From assembly GCF_029893825.1 (NCBI RefSeq), contig NZ_JARXXV010000001.1:682001-746000 (forward strand): a stretch of DNA of 64,000 bases, read 5' to 3'. This DNA comes from Aurantimicrobium minutum. Its GTDB lineage: Bacteria > Actinomycetota > Actinomycetes > Actinomycetales > Microbacteriaceae. Shown here one piece after another: positions 34,388 through 42,115 of the stretch. The position numbers and the translations under genes were made by a program. A model generated the notes under the pieces. It ran no database searches, was not told where the DNA came from, and worked only from the letters and a program-made list of their open reading frames with translations. Position 1 is the stretch's first letter. Each line of letters opens with the position of its first letter.

Positions 34388-34966
34388 ATGGCACGTTCGA
34401 ACCGTCACGATGAAAGCTTCGACTCCCCCAAAGGCTTCAGCGCACTGAACCCTCGTCCCTCGCGTTCGCGGGACCGTTTTGGCCGTTTCACCGAAACCAT
34501 CGCACGTGCAATGGGTACTCCTTGGTTCCTGCTGGGCCTGACTATCTTTGCTGCCGTGTGGATGTTGTTCAACACCTTTGCTCCCGAGCAGTGGCGTTTT
34601 GACTCCTATGCCATCGGCTTCACGGCGCTGACCTTGATCCTGTCATTGCAGGCATCTTATGCAGCACCGATGATTCTGCTTGCACAAAACCGTCAAGATG
34701 ACCGTGACCGCGTTCAGTTTGAGCAGGATCGCCAGCGTGCTGAGCGCAACCTTGCTGACACCGAATACCTTGCACGTGAGGTTGTTGCACTGCGTTTGGC
34801 CATGAAAGACATGGCCACTAAGGACTTCATTAAGGCAGAACTTCGTGCCCTGCTTGAAGAACTTGAAAAAGACGAAGCACCAGCTAAGCCCGTGGTCAAG
34901 AATCCTGCGGCAAAGGCACCAGCAAAGAAGCCTGCAACGCGTCCAGCCACTCGTTCCGCCAAGTAA
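34388..34966 (+). CDS. DUF1003 membrane protein
   Basis: 192 aa. Two predicted membrane segments (about 43-60 and 72-94) are followed by a charged coiled-coil-like stretch with QNRQDDRDRVQFEQDRQRAERNLADTEYLAREVVALR, the DUF1003 signature. The C-terminal tail is rich in Ala, Lys and Pro. Function is unknown. The start is 1 bp after the MgtE_N/CBS gene stop, and mrp starts 3 bp after its own stop, so the three are co-transcribed. Confidence 0.9.
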   Translation: MARSNRHDESFDSPKGFSALNPRPSRSRDRFGRFTETIARAMGTPWFLLGLTIFAAVWMLFNTFAPEQWRFDSYAIGFTALTLILSLQASYAAPMILLAQNRQDDRDRVQFEQDRQRAERNLADTEYLAREVVALRLAMKDMATKDFIKAELRALLEELEKDEAPAKPVVKNPAAKAPAKKPATRPATRSAK

Positions 34967-34969
34967 CAC

Positions 34970-36103
34970 GTGAGCACTCTGACAGAACACGTGCGCGCAG
35001 CTGCGGGGTCAGTCATTGACCCCGAGCTTCGCCGCAGCTTGGCAGATCTCGGCATGATTGGTGCTGTTTCTGTCGAGGGTAGTTCTGCAACTGTTGAAGT
35101 TCGACTCACCATTGCTGGCTGCCCCGCTGCCCAGAAGATCGAAAGCGATGTTCGGGCAGCAGCAGCCGGCGTGAGTGGCATCGAAGACGTAACAGTGGAT
35201 GTTCAGGTGATGACACCTGAACAACGTGCAGAATTGCTTTCCACGCTCCGCCCTGGCGGTCCCAAGCAAAACCCTTTCGGGCCAGGCACACTCACGCGCG
35301 TCATCGCTGTCACCAGCGGCAAGGGCGGCGTGGGCAAATCAACTATGACGGCAAACCTTGCTGCGGCCCTGGCCACACAAGGATTCCATGTGGGCATCTT
35401 GGATGCCGATGTGTATGGCTTCTCCATCCCGGCGCTGATGGGACTGGCCCCAGGAGGGGTGGCAGTCAAGCCCACCCGTCTTGATGACATGATTGTGCCT
35501 CCAGTAGGTCACGATGTGAAAGTCATCAGCATTGGCATGTTCGTTGAGAATGCTAATGCTGCCGTTGCCTGGCGCGGCCCCATGCTTCAGCGCACCATTA
35601 CCCAGTTCCTCACCGATGTCTACTTTGGTGACCTAGATTTCTTGTTATTAGACCTTCCTCCCGGCACCGGAGACGTGGCCATCACCGTGGGACAACAGCT
35701 TCCAAATGCAGAAGTGCTCGTCGTCACCACAGGACAAACAGCCGCCAGCGAGGTAGCCGTTCGTGGCGGTGTTGTTGCACGCCAGACTGGTCAGCGCATC
35801 CTGGGCGTTGTGGAGAATATGGGACCACTAGTTCTCCCAGATGGCTCAGCACTTGCCCTCTTTGGTGAAGGTGGCGCTGAGAGCGTTGCCAACGAACTGA
35901 GCATTGGTCAAGACAAGCCCGTTGAGGTTCTGGCCAAGATTCCTTTGAGCCTGGGCTTACGCGAAGGCGGCGACGAGGGAACGCCTATTGTCCTCTCACA
36001 CCCGGCTGATCCTGCAGCACAGGCTATTACAGAGCTGGCCCGCGTGATTGCTCACAGCGGGCCCAGCCGTGCAGGAATAAACCTGGGTATTACTCCGGCT
36101 TAG
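34970..36103 (+). CDS. Mrp/NBP35 Fe-S carrier P-loop ATPase
   Basis: 377 aa. An N-terminal MIP18/DUF59 domain (about 1-90) precedes an ATPase with the deviant Walker A TSGKGGVGKST, ILDADVYGFS, and DLPPGTGDVAIT. ApbC/Mrp proteins carry and deliver [4Fe-4S] clusters. The usual C-terminal CxxC that holds the cluster is not evident: the expected Cys pair position (GVVENMGPLVLPDGS) has none, which would make this a variant. The start is GTG at 34970. Its stop overlaps the aldehyde dehydrogenase stop by 4 nt. Confidence 0.9.
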   Translation: MSTLTEHVRAAAGSVIDPELRRSLADLGMIGAVSVEGSSATVEVRLTIAGCPAAQKIESDVRAAAAGVSGIEDVTVDVQVMTPEQRAELLSTLRPGGPKQNPFGPGTLTRVIAVTSGKGGVGKSTMTANLAAALATQGFHVGILDADVYGFSIPALMGLAPGGVAVKPTRLDDMIVPPVGHDVKVISIGMFVENANAAVAWRGPMLQRTITQFLTDVYFGDLDFLLLDLPPGTGDVAITVGQQLPNAEVLVVTTGQTAASEVAVRGGVVARQTGQRILGVVENMGPLVLPDGSALALFGEGGAESVANELSIGQDKPVEVLAKIPLSLGLREGGDEGTPIVLSHPADPAAQAITELARVIAHSGPSRAGINLGITPA

Positions 36104-37536
36104 TTGCCGATGTAACTCATCACGTGCTTGATGCGGGTGTAGTCATCAAAGCCGTATCCAGAGAGGTCTTTGCCGTATCCGGAGTGCTTGAAACCACCGT
36201 GAGGCATCTCAGCAACGATAGGAATGTGAGTGTTGATCCACACACAACCAAAGTCGAGCTTCTTTGCCATGCGCATGGCACGGCCGTGGTTCTGAGTCCA
36301 CACTGACGAAGCCAGGGCGTAGTTCACGTCGTTTGCCCAGGTAAGTGCCTGCGCTTCATCAGTGAACTTCTGCACAGTCATTACTGGGCCGAAGATCTCG
36401 TTCTGGATTACTTCATCTGTTTGCTTGAGACCAGAGATGATGGTTGCTTCGTGGAAGTAACCAGTGCTTCCTTGACGCTGGCCACCGAGTTCAATCACAG
36501 CGTTATCTGGCAGACGCTCAATAAAGCCTTGAACCTGTGCCAGCTGGTTCACATTGTTGACGGGGCCAAACATGGTGTTGGCGTCCAGTGGTGAACCAGT
36601 AATGGCATTGGCGCGTGCGTATTTCACGAGCTCTGCCATGAATTCGTCATAGATACCTTCCTGCACGAGCAAACGGGTTGCTGCGGTGCAGTCTTGACCT
36701 GCGTTGAAGTAACCAGCACCCACGATGCCTTCAACTGCTGAAGGAATGTCTGCGTCATCAAATACGATGACCGGAGCCTTGCCACCGAGTTCGAGGTGGA
36801 CGCGCTTGAGGTCAGTGGCAGCGCTCTTGGCCACCTCCATACCGGCACGAACCGAACCGGTAATGGAAATCATTTGTGGAGTCTTGTTTTCCACCATGGC
36901 CTTGCCGGTGTCACGATTACCCATCACGGCGTTAAACACACCTGCAGGAAGGAACTCAGAAGCCATCTCGGCCAACAGCATGGTGGAGGCAGGAGTGGTG
37001 TCTGAAGGCTTGAGCACAATGGTGTTTCCGGCAGCAATAGCTGGGGCGAACTTCCACACCGCCATGTTGAGGGGGTAGTTCCAGGGGGTGACCTGTCCGA
37101 TCACACCGATGGGCTCGCGGCGAATCATGGAGGTGTGGTCGGCCATGTATTCGCCTGCCGATTTACCTTCCAGGTGTCGTGCTGCGGTGGCAAAGAAACG
37201 AATCTGGTCCACCGAGGGCATGATTTCATATTCCACGAGAGTCTCGAGTGGCTTACCGGTGTCCTTGGATTCAACCTCGGCAAATTCACGTGCACGAGCT
37301 TCCATGGCATCAGCGATGCGGAACAGCGCCAAGGAGCGCTCACTGGGTGTGGTTTCTCCCCAGGCCTCGAACGCGGTTGCCGCTGCGCCATAGGCGTCGG
37401 CAACGTCCTTTTCGCTGGAAACTGGGCTGGTGGCATAGACCTCTTCGGTGGCGGGGTCGATGATGTCCAGGCGCTCATCCGAGGTGGATTCCACAAACTG
37501 ACCGTTGACGAAGTTCTTCAATGCGTGAGTACTCAT
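36100..37536 (-). CDS. Aldehyde dehydrogenase, gamma-aminobutyraldehyde type
   Basis: 478 aa from the ATG at 37536. Catalytic Cys is in GQDCTAATR and the general base Glu in HLELGGKAP; QVTPWNYPLNMAVWK and SITGSVRAGMEVAK are the NAD-binding segments. The overall pattern matches aminobutyraldehyde dehydrogenases that make GABA from 4-aminobutanal, but other amino aldehydes are possible. The start is fixed by TATGCT 6 nt upstream; a much longer frame running toward the Lrp gene is unsupported. The divergent Lrp regulator and the class III aminotransferase beyond it make a putrescine-to-GABA module likely. Confidence 0.88.
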   Translation of the reverse strand: MSTHALKNFVNGQFVESTSDERLDIIDPATEEVYATSPVSSEKDVADAYGAAATAFEAWGETTPSERSLALFRIADAMEARAREFAEVESKDTGKPLETLVEYEIMPSVDQIRFFATAARHLEGKSAGEYMADHTSMIRREPIGVIGQVTPWNYPLNMAVWKFAPAIAAGNTIVLKPSDTTPASTMLLAEMASEFLPAGVFNAVMGNRDTGKAMVENKTPQMISITGSVRAGMEVAKSAATDLKRVHLELGGKAPVIVFDDADIPSAVEGIVGAGYFNAGQDCTAATRLLVQEGIYDEFMAELVKYARANAITGSPLDANTMFGPVNNVNQLAQVQGFIERLPDNAVIELGGQRQGSTGYFHEATIISGLKQTDEVIQNEIFGPVMTVQKFTDEAQALTWANDVNYALASSVWTQNHGRAMRMAKKLDFGCVWINTHIPIVAEMPHGGFKHSGYGKDLSGYGFDDYTRIKHVMSYIGN

Positions 37537-37542
37537 GAATTC

Positions 37543-37548
37543 AGCATA
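37543..37548 (-). promoter_or_regulatory. -10 box, leaderless promoter of aldehyde dehydrogenase
   Basis: TATGCT on the minus strand, 6 nt before the ATG at 37536. Confidence 0.5.
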
Positions 37549-37646
37549 TGACGAAAACCGATAGTAAATGAAGGGGAATTCTGAGGAATTCGTAGTTTTA
37601 TCCACAAATTTCTGCGGTTTCACTTGCTTCGGCTGTTTTTTCCTGC

Positions 37647-37652
37647 CAGAAT
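37647..37652 (+). promoter_or_regulatory. Weak -10 box of Lrp-family gene
   Basis: CAGAAT, 7 nt before the ATG at 37660. It has the A2 and T6 of the consensus but lacks T1. The 123-bp divergent gap is otherwise AT-rich with no clear Lrp operator that I can define. Confidence 0.3.
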
Positions 37653-37659
37653 CAAGCGC

Positions 37660-38127
37660 ATGAACTCTAAGACACGTGCCGCTCAGCTGGATGAGGTTTC
37701 CAAAGCCATCATCGAACAGCTGCAAGAAGACGGCCGCCGCTCCTATGCCGAAATTGGCAAGGCAGTGGGCTTGTCTGAAGCAGCAGTGCGCCAGCGCGTG
37801 CAGAAGCTGACCGAAGCTGGTGTCATGCAGGTGGTCGCTGTGACCGACCCAATGCAACTGGGGTTCTACCGCCAAGCAATGATCGGTTTGCGCTGCTCGG
37901 GTGACACCCGCGCCATTGCCGACAAGCTGGCCGCATTAGAAGCCGTCGACTACGTGGTGCTCACTGCCGGGTCGTTCGACATCATGGCTGAAGTTGTCTG
38001 TGAGTCCGACGAAGATCTCATCAATCTTCTCAACGAACAGATCCGAAAGCTTGAGGGAGTGGTTTCAACCGAAACCTTCGTCTATCTCAAGCTCCACAAA
38101 CAGTTATATAACTGGGGAACGCGATAA
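37660..38127 (+). CDS. Lrp/AsnC-family regulator
   Basis: 155 aa from the ATG at 37660. The N-terminal HTH (about 8-58, LQEDGRRSYAEIGKAVGLSEAAVRQRVQKL) is followed by a RAM effector domain ending in VSTETFVYLKLHKQLYNWGTR. Lrp/AsnC proteins respond to amino acids or their metabolites. The aminotransferase gene begins 3 bp after the stop and the aldehyde dehydrogenase is divergent, so it probably controls both. An upstream in-frame TTG at 37624 is the alternative start. Confidence 0.92.
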   Translation: MNSKTRAAQLDEVSKAIIEQLQEDGRRSYAEIGKAVGLSEAAVRQRVQKLTEAGVMQVVAVTDPMQLGFYRQAMIGLRCSGDTRAIADKLAALEAVDYVVLTAGSFDIMAEVVCESDEDLINLLNEQIRKLEGVVSTETFVYLKLHKQLYNWGTR

Positions 38128-38130
38128 ATC

Positions 38131-39606
38131 ATGCCGTTATTTACCTCTCGGAAGAACAAGAGCGCAGCTCACGCTGCAACCACACCTGCTGCAGCACCTG
38201 CAGCTGCGACCGGGGCAGAGAAGCCCTACTTTGCACCCGTCTATGACAACAAGGACCTTCAAAAGAAGGCAAATGACCACCTCTGGATGCACTTCACCCG
38301 CCAATCGGTCATGCACGAGAATGGTGTACCCATCATCGTCAAGGGTGACGGTCACATGATTACCGACATCCAGGGCAAGAGCTACATCGACGGCCTTTCC
38401 GGTTTGTTCGTAGTTCAGGCAGGTCACGGACGTAAGCGTTTGGCTGAGGCAGCAAAGAAGCAGGCCGAAGAACTCGCATTCTTCCCCATCTGGTCTTACG
38501 CACACCCTTCCGCCATTGAACTGGCTGACCGCCTTGCAGACTATGCACCAGGCGACCTCAACAAGGTGTTCTTCTCCACCGGTGGTGGTGAAGCAGTTGA
38601 AACTGCTTTCAAGCTTGCTAAGCAGTACTGGAAGAAGATGGGTAAGCCCACCAAGCACAAGGTGATCTCCCGCTCCATCGCGTATCACGGAACCCCTCAG
38701 GGTGCTCTGTCCATCACCGGTATCCCCGCGATGAAGGAAATGTTTGAGCCTCTGGTTCCCTCCACCTTCCGTGTTCCTAACACCAACTTCTACCGTGCTG
38801 AACAGCACCAGGATGACCTCTATGCATTCGGTCAGTGGGCAGCAAACCGCATCGAAGAAATGATCGAGTTCGAAGGCCCAGACACTGTTGCAGCTGTCTT
38901 CCTCGAGCCAGTTCAGAACTCTGGTGGCGCGTTCGCACCACCTCCCGGATACATGCAGCGCGTGCGCGAAATCTGCGACAAGTACGACGTGCTCATGGTT
39001 TCCGATGAGGTTATCTGTGCATTCGGTCGTATCGGTGAAATGTTTGCCTGCAACGCTTACGGCTACGTTCCCGACATGATCACCTGCGCCAAGGGTATGA
39101 CCAGTGGTTACTCCCCTATTGGTGCAACCATCATCTCTGACAAGATCTACGAGCCCTTCTCCAAGGGAACCAGCTACTTCCCTCACGGTTACACCTTCGC
39201 CGGTCACCCCGTGTCTGCAGCAGTCGCCCTGGAAAACCTCAACATCTTCGAAGAAGAGAAGCTCAACGAGAACGTGCGTACCAACTCGCCACTGTTCCGT
39301 GCAGAGCTGGAGAAGTTGCTGGACATCCCCATCGTCGGTGACGTGCGTGGTGACGGTTACTTCTTCGCAATCGAACTCGTCAAGGACAAGGCCACCAAGG
39401 AGACCTTCAACGACGACGAGTCCGAGCGCCTGCTTCGTGGCTTCCTCTCCAAGGCTCTCTATGACGCAGGTCTGTTCTGCCGTGCAGATGACCGTGGAGA
39501 CCCTGTAGTTCAGCTTGCTCCACCGCTGACTATTGGACCCAAGGAGTTCGTCGAGATGCGTGAAATTCTTGAGGGTGTCCTCAAGGAAGGTGCACGCATC
39601 GTCTAA
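38131..39606 (+). CDS. Class III PLP aminotransferase (putrescine/omega-amino acid type)
   Basis: 491 aa. The PLP lysine is in ITCAKGMTSGYSPIGA, and the aspartate in MVSDEVICAFGRIG. Class III enzymes transfer terminal amino groups; the match is to putrescine or beta-alanine:pyruvate aminotransferases such as SpuC. The first 30 residues are Ala-rich and probably disordered. GGGGAACG precedes the ATG. With the upstream Lrp gene and the divergent aldehyde dehydrogenase it forms a putrescine-to-4-aminobutanoate-like route. Substrate assignment is inference. Confidence 0.88.
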   Translation: MPLFTSRKNKSAAHAATTPAAAPAAATGAEKPYFAPVYDNKDLQKKANDHLWMHFTRQSVMHENGVPIIVKGDGHMITDIQGKSYIDGLSGLFVVQAGHGRKRLAEAAKKQAEELAFFPIWSYAHPSAIELADRLADYAPGDLNKVFFSTGGGEAVETAFKLAKQYWKKMGKPTKHKVISRSIAYHGTPQGALSITGIPAMKEMFEPLVPSTFRVPNTNFYRAEQHQDDLYAFGQWAANRIEEMIEFEGPDTVAAVFLEPVQNSGGAFAPPPGYMQRVREICDKYDVLMVSDEVICAFGRIGEMFACNAYGYVPDMITCAKGMTSGYSPIGATIISDKIYEPFSKGTSYFPHGYTFAGHPVSAAVALENLNIFEEEKLNENVRTNSPLFRAELEKLLDIPIVGDVRGDGYFFAIELVKDKATKETFNDDESERLLRGFLSKALYDAGLFCRADDRGDPVVQLAPPLTIGPKEFVEMREILEGVLKEGARIV

Positions 39607-39655
39607 CACTCTGGCTCAGTAGGGTTTCGTCCCCACTACTAGATGTCAGTATCCC

Positions 39656-39691
39656 AATGGGGCTGCTACCGCTTGCGGTGGCAGCCCCATT
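39656..39691 (+). terminator. Intrinsic terminator after aminotransferase gene
   Basis: AATGGGGCTGC pairs with GCAGCCCCATT, with a further ACCGC/GCGGT inner stem on a TT loop. TATCTTTA follows. The same TATCTT is the likely -10 of ogt, so the terminator and the next promoter abut. Confidence 0.75.
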
Positions 39692-39696
39692 ATCTT
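39691..39696 (+). promoter_or_regulatory. -10 box, leaderless promoter of ogt-tag
   Basis: TATCTT, 7 nt before the ATG at 39704, directly at the foot of the upstream terminator stem. Confidence 0.5.
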
Positions 39697-39703
39697 TAGA
39701 GCT

Positions 39704-40204
39704 ATGACTTCCACTTTTGCCACCATCGATTCACCCATTGGTCGGATTGAACTCACCAGTGACGGTGAGGCCATCACGTTCTTGAGTATTGAAGGTGTTG
39801 AAGGTTCTCCGCACGGTCGCTTGCAGCATGGTGGCCGCCCGGGTGAGCCAGACACCGTGATCAAGCAGGCAACCACCGAACTGGGTGAATACTTTGCCGG
39901 TAAACGTAAAGACTTTGACGTTCCCGTGAAGCTTGTTGGCACACCATTCCAGCAAGCCATCTGGCATGAGCTGCTTGCCATTCCCTATGGCGGTCACGCC
40001 TCCTATGGCGATCTTGCTACCCGTGCAGGAAACCCCAAGGCAGCGAGGGCTGTGGGAGGAGCAGTGGGTGCAAACCCCGTGCCCATCATTGTTCCTTGCC
40101 ACCGCATTCTTGCTGGCAATAACAAACTCACCGGCTACTCCGGTGGTTCGGGCGTGCCCACCAAGATTCAGCTCTTGGACATTGAAGGCATCGAATACAA
40201 GTAA
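39704..40204 (+). CDS. ogt: Methylated-DNA--protein-cysteine methyltransferase
   Basis: 166 aa. This suicide repair protein moves the O6-alkyl group from guanine to its own cysteine. The active-site motif PIIVPCHRIL and the helix-turn-helix segment (about 85-120) are intact. The stop and the ATG of tag overlap by one base (TAATG), forming a two-gene alkylation-repair operon. It lacks the AdaA domain, so it is not the adaptive-response regulator. Confidence 0.94.
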   Translation: MTSTFATIDSPIGRIELTSDGEAITFLSIEGVEGSPHGRLQHGGRPGEPDTVIKQATTELGEYFAGKRKDFDVPVKLVGTPFQQAIWHELLAIPYGGHASYGDLATRAGNPKAARAVGGAVGANPVPIIVPCHRILAGNNKLTGYSGGSGVPTKIQLLDIEGIEYK

Positions 40205-40791
40205 TGGCATACCCAAACCTTGTGATCGGTGATGACGGCCTAGCCCGGTGTGGCTGGGTCGGCTCAGATGTCGAATACATGCGTTATCACGATGAAGAGT
40301 GGGGTGTTCCCCAACCTGGAGATCAGTTCATGTTTGAAAAGATCGCCCTCGAAGGATTCCAAGCGGGACTGAGCTGGATTACGATCCTTCGACGCAGACC
40401 AGGATTTCGTGATGCCTTTCACAACTTTGATATCGCCAAAGTTGCCAACTACACCGACGCAGATGTTGATCGCCTGATGAATGACGAGCGAATCATTCGC
40501 AACAAAGCCAAGATCAACTCCGTGATCAAGAATGCTCGCATTACTCAGGAACTCATTGCGGACAACCCTGGTGCACTCTATGACCTGGTCTGGTCACATC
40601 AACCTGATGTTCAGAACCCCACACGAAAAGTGATGACAGATATACCTGCGGTGACAGCAGAATCAGAAGCCTTAAGTAAGACACTGCGCAAGCTGGGATT
40701 TAGTTTCGTTGGCCCCACCACGATGTATGCGTTGATGCAATCAGAGGGTCTCGTTGACGACCACCTGGTTGGGTGCCATAAAGCTCAGTAG
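40204..40791 (+). CDS. tag: DNA-3-methyladenine glycosylase I
   Basis: 195 aa. It removes 3-methyladenine from alkylated DNA. Seen are the opening ARCGWVGSDVEYMRYHDEEWGVP (zinc-binding Cys and His), FQAGLSWITILRRRPGFR, IIRNKAKINSVIKNA, and the C-terminal GLVDDHLVGCH with its zinc ligands. It overlaps ogt by one base. Its usual length is 185-200 aa. Confidence 0.95.
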   Translation: MAYPNLVIGDDGLARCGWVGSDVEYMRYHDEEWGVPQPGDQFMFEKIALEGFQAGLSWITILRRRPGFRDAFHNFDIAKVANYTDADVDRLMNDERIIRNKAKINSVIKNARITQELIADNPGALYDLVWSHQPDVQNPTRKVMTDIPAVTAESEALSKTLRKLGFSFVGPTTMYALMQSEGLVDDHLVGCHKAQ

Positions 40792-40871
40792 TCCTCCACA
40801 ACTGGGAAATCCCAGTCATGTGCGAGAGATTCACAACTCGTTGCCTTTTGCACCCCTTCCTCTCCTACCTT

Positions 40872-40890
40872 GAGTGACAAATAGTCACTC
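40872..40890. promoter_or_regulatory. Candidate HigA operator (19-bp inverted repeat)
   Basis: GAGTGACAAATAGTCACTC has perfect 7-bp arms on a 5-nt spacer and lies 19-37 bp upstream of the higB start, next to a TGGTAAT extended -10-like sequence. XRE antitoxins typically repress their operon by binding such repeats. Confidence 0.65.
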
Positions 40891-40908
40891 TGGTAATAGG
40901 GAATTGAA

Positions 40909-41325
40909 TTGTCTGCTTGGAAAGTAGAAATTTACGGCCAATCTTATGCGCGGTTTTACAGGTCATTGTCGAAATACCAACAACTCGTTGTCGACTCAGC
41001 AATAAGGAACGTACTAAGCGTTGAAGGTATTGGGATTTGCTCGGGAGAATGGGGCAAACCTCTCGGCGGAGGATTGTATGAATTTAGAATTCGAAAATCA
41101 CTCCATGCAATTGAGTCACACACCGGCCCGGAAACGAGCACTAAGTATTCGCCAGAATCACAGGTTCAGGTATTAATTCGGATCTTTTGCACATTCCACG
41201 GCGACAAAATCGTTGTGCTCCATCACGGTTATGACAAGAAAAGAGATTCTTCGGAGAAAAAGCAGCAACAAGAGATTCGCACTGCAAGAAAACTGCACCA
41301 AGAATGGAAGCAAGGGTTGAAATAA
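40909..41325 (+). CDS. higB: HigB-like toxin (RelE/Gp49 superfamily)
   Basis: 138 aa, probably a ribosome-dependent mRNA endonuclease. The fold shows in YGQSYARFYRSLSKYQQ and LYEFRIRKSLHAIES, followed by VLIRIFCTFHGDKIVVLHHGYDKKR, where the conserved Arg-x-FCTFHGD and HGYDKK match the Gp49 type. The C-terminal tail is rich in Gln, Lys and Glu. The start is TTG at 40909 with TAGGGA 6 nt upstream. The A+T content is visibly higher than that of its neighbours, which suggests transfer. It precedes its antitoxin, the higBA order. Confidence 0.82.
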   Translation: MSAWKVEIYGQSYARFYRSLSKYQQLVVDSAIRNVLSVEGIGICSGEWGKPLGGGLYEFRIRKSLHAIESHTGPETSTKYSPESQVQVLIRIFCTFHGDKIVVLHHGYDKKRDSSEKKQQQEIRTARKLHQEWKQGLK

Positions 41326-41339
41326 AAAGTGTTTAATCA

Positions 41340-41345
41340 CATAAT
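41340..41345 (+). promoter_or_regulatory. Putative internal -10 of higA
   Basis: CATAAT, 7 nt before the ATG at 41353, in the 27-bp gap between toxin and antitoxin genes. It would allow separate antitoxin expression, as known for some TA pairs. Confidence 0.4.
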
Positions 41346-41352
41346 TTCTAGT

Positions 41353-41685
41353 ATGGGAAAGAAACAGCAAACCATTCCTTACGAAAACTTCATGAAGGAA
41401 ATTCGTGAGTCATGGACCGAGGAAGACTGGAAGATTTACGACGCAGTGTCGGCGGACTTCCAGAAAGAAATGCGCGATCGCGCAGAACTCGGAGCTGCTC
41501 TTCAGTCAGCGCGAAAAGCTCGCTCACTTACCCAGCCCAAACTCTCACTGTTGGCTGATGTTCAACAGGCCGAGATTAGCCGCATTGAACGGGGTGTGGG
41601 TAACCCAACTGCTACAACGTTGTTTCGTCTCACTGATGCGCTCGGCCTCAAACTCGCCCTGATTCCAGTCGAGAAAAAGAACTAA
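41353..41685 (+). CDS. higA: HigA-like XRE-family antitoxin
   Basis: 110 aa from the ATG at 41353; a GTG at 41329 is the alternative. The C-terminal HTH (about 50-105) includes LGAALQSARKARSLTQPKLSLLADVQQAEISRIERG, the XRE fold, and ends in a short Lys-rich tail. The N-terminal half is acidic and likely binds and blocks the toxin. It also represses its own operon through the palindrome upstream of higB. The gene is convergent with tatB. Confidence 0.85.
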   Translation: MGKKQQTIPYENFMKEIRESWTEEDWKIYDAVSADFQKEMRDRAELGAALQSARKARSLTQPKLSLLADVQQAEISRIERGVGNPTATTLFRLTDALGLKLALIPVEKKN

Positions 41686-41698
41686 CCCAGAACGAGGT

Positions 41699-42052
41699 TC
41701 ACGTAGATTCCAGATCGAAAGGTGTTCCGGCGTTCACGTCTCGTACAACAGCCTTCTTCACCACGGGGGCAGCCACCGGAGCTGCCTTTACTGCTGGTTC
41801 ATCATCAAGCAGTGCTTCACGAATAATCCGACGTGGGTCGTATTGGCGAGGGTCGAGTTTCTTCCACTCTTCCTCGTCGAAATCATCGCCAAGTTCTTCC
41901 TTAATGCGATCCTTCGCACCTGCACTCATTTCTTTGAGCTTGCGCACGAACTGACCGAACTTTGCCGAATAGGCAGGCAAGCGTTCAGGACCAATAACGA
42001 AGACAGCAATCACCCCAATGATGAGTAACTTCTCGAAGGTCAAACCAAACAC
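41699..42052 (-). CDS. tatB: Twin-arginine translocase subunit TatB-like
   Basis: 117 aa. A single N-terminal membrane helix (about 4-20) is followed by the VIGPERLP motif and an amphipathic helix, then a charged acidic tail. The length and the EE/EW-rich region fit TatB rather than TatA. TatB with TatC forms the receptor for folded, cofactor-containing exported proteins. The start is GTG at 42052, fixed by TAGTCT 6 nt upstream. tatC and tatA are not in this window. Confidence 0.87.
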   Translation of the reverse strand: MFGLTFEKLLIIGVIAVFVIGPERLPAYSAKFGQFVRKLKEMSAGAKDRIKEELGDDFDEEEWKKLDPRQYDPRRIIREALLDDEPAVKAAPVAAPVVKKAVVRDVNAGTPFDLEST

Positions 42053-42058
42053 ACTACG

Positions 42059-42064
42059 AGACTA
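42059..42064 (-). promoter_or_regulatory. -10 box, leaderless promoter of tatB
   Basis: TAGTCT on the minus strand, 6 nt before the GTG at 42052. Confidence 0.5.
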
Positions 42065-42115
42065 CCGCCCCTAAACACAGGGTTAGCTCTACGCTTATTT
42101 TCAAAGGAGAACCTC

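Noticed and set aside
37537-37875. A 113-codon N-terminal extension of the aldehyde dehydrogenase
   Set aside because: It would run through the divergent promoter and the Lrp gene; the -10 box at 37543-37548 supports the shorter start.
38137-39609. A 490-codon open frame on the minus strand covering the whole aminotransferase gene
   Set aside because: It mirrors the aminotransferase nearly end to end, gives a Cys/His/Val-rich protein unlike any family, and has no start signal. Codon bias of the sense gene explains it.
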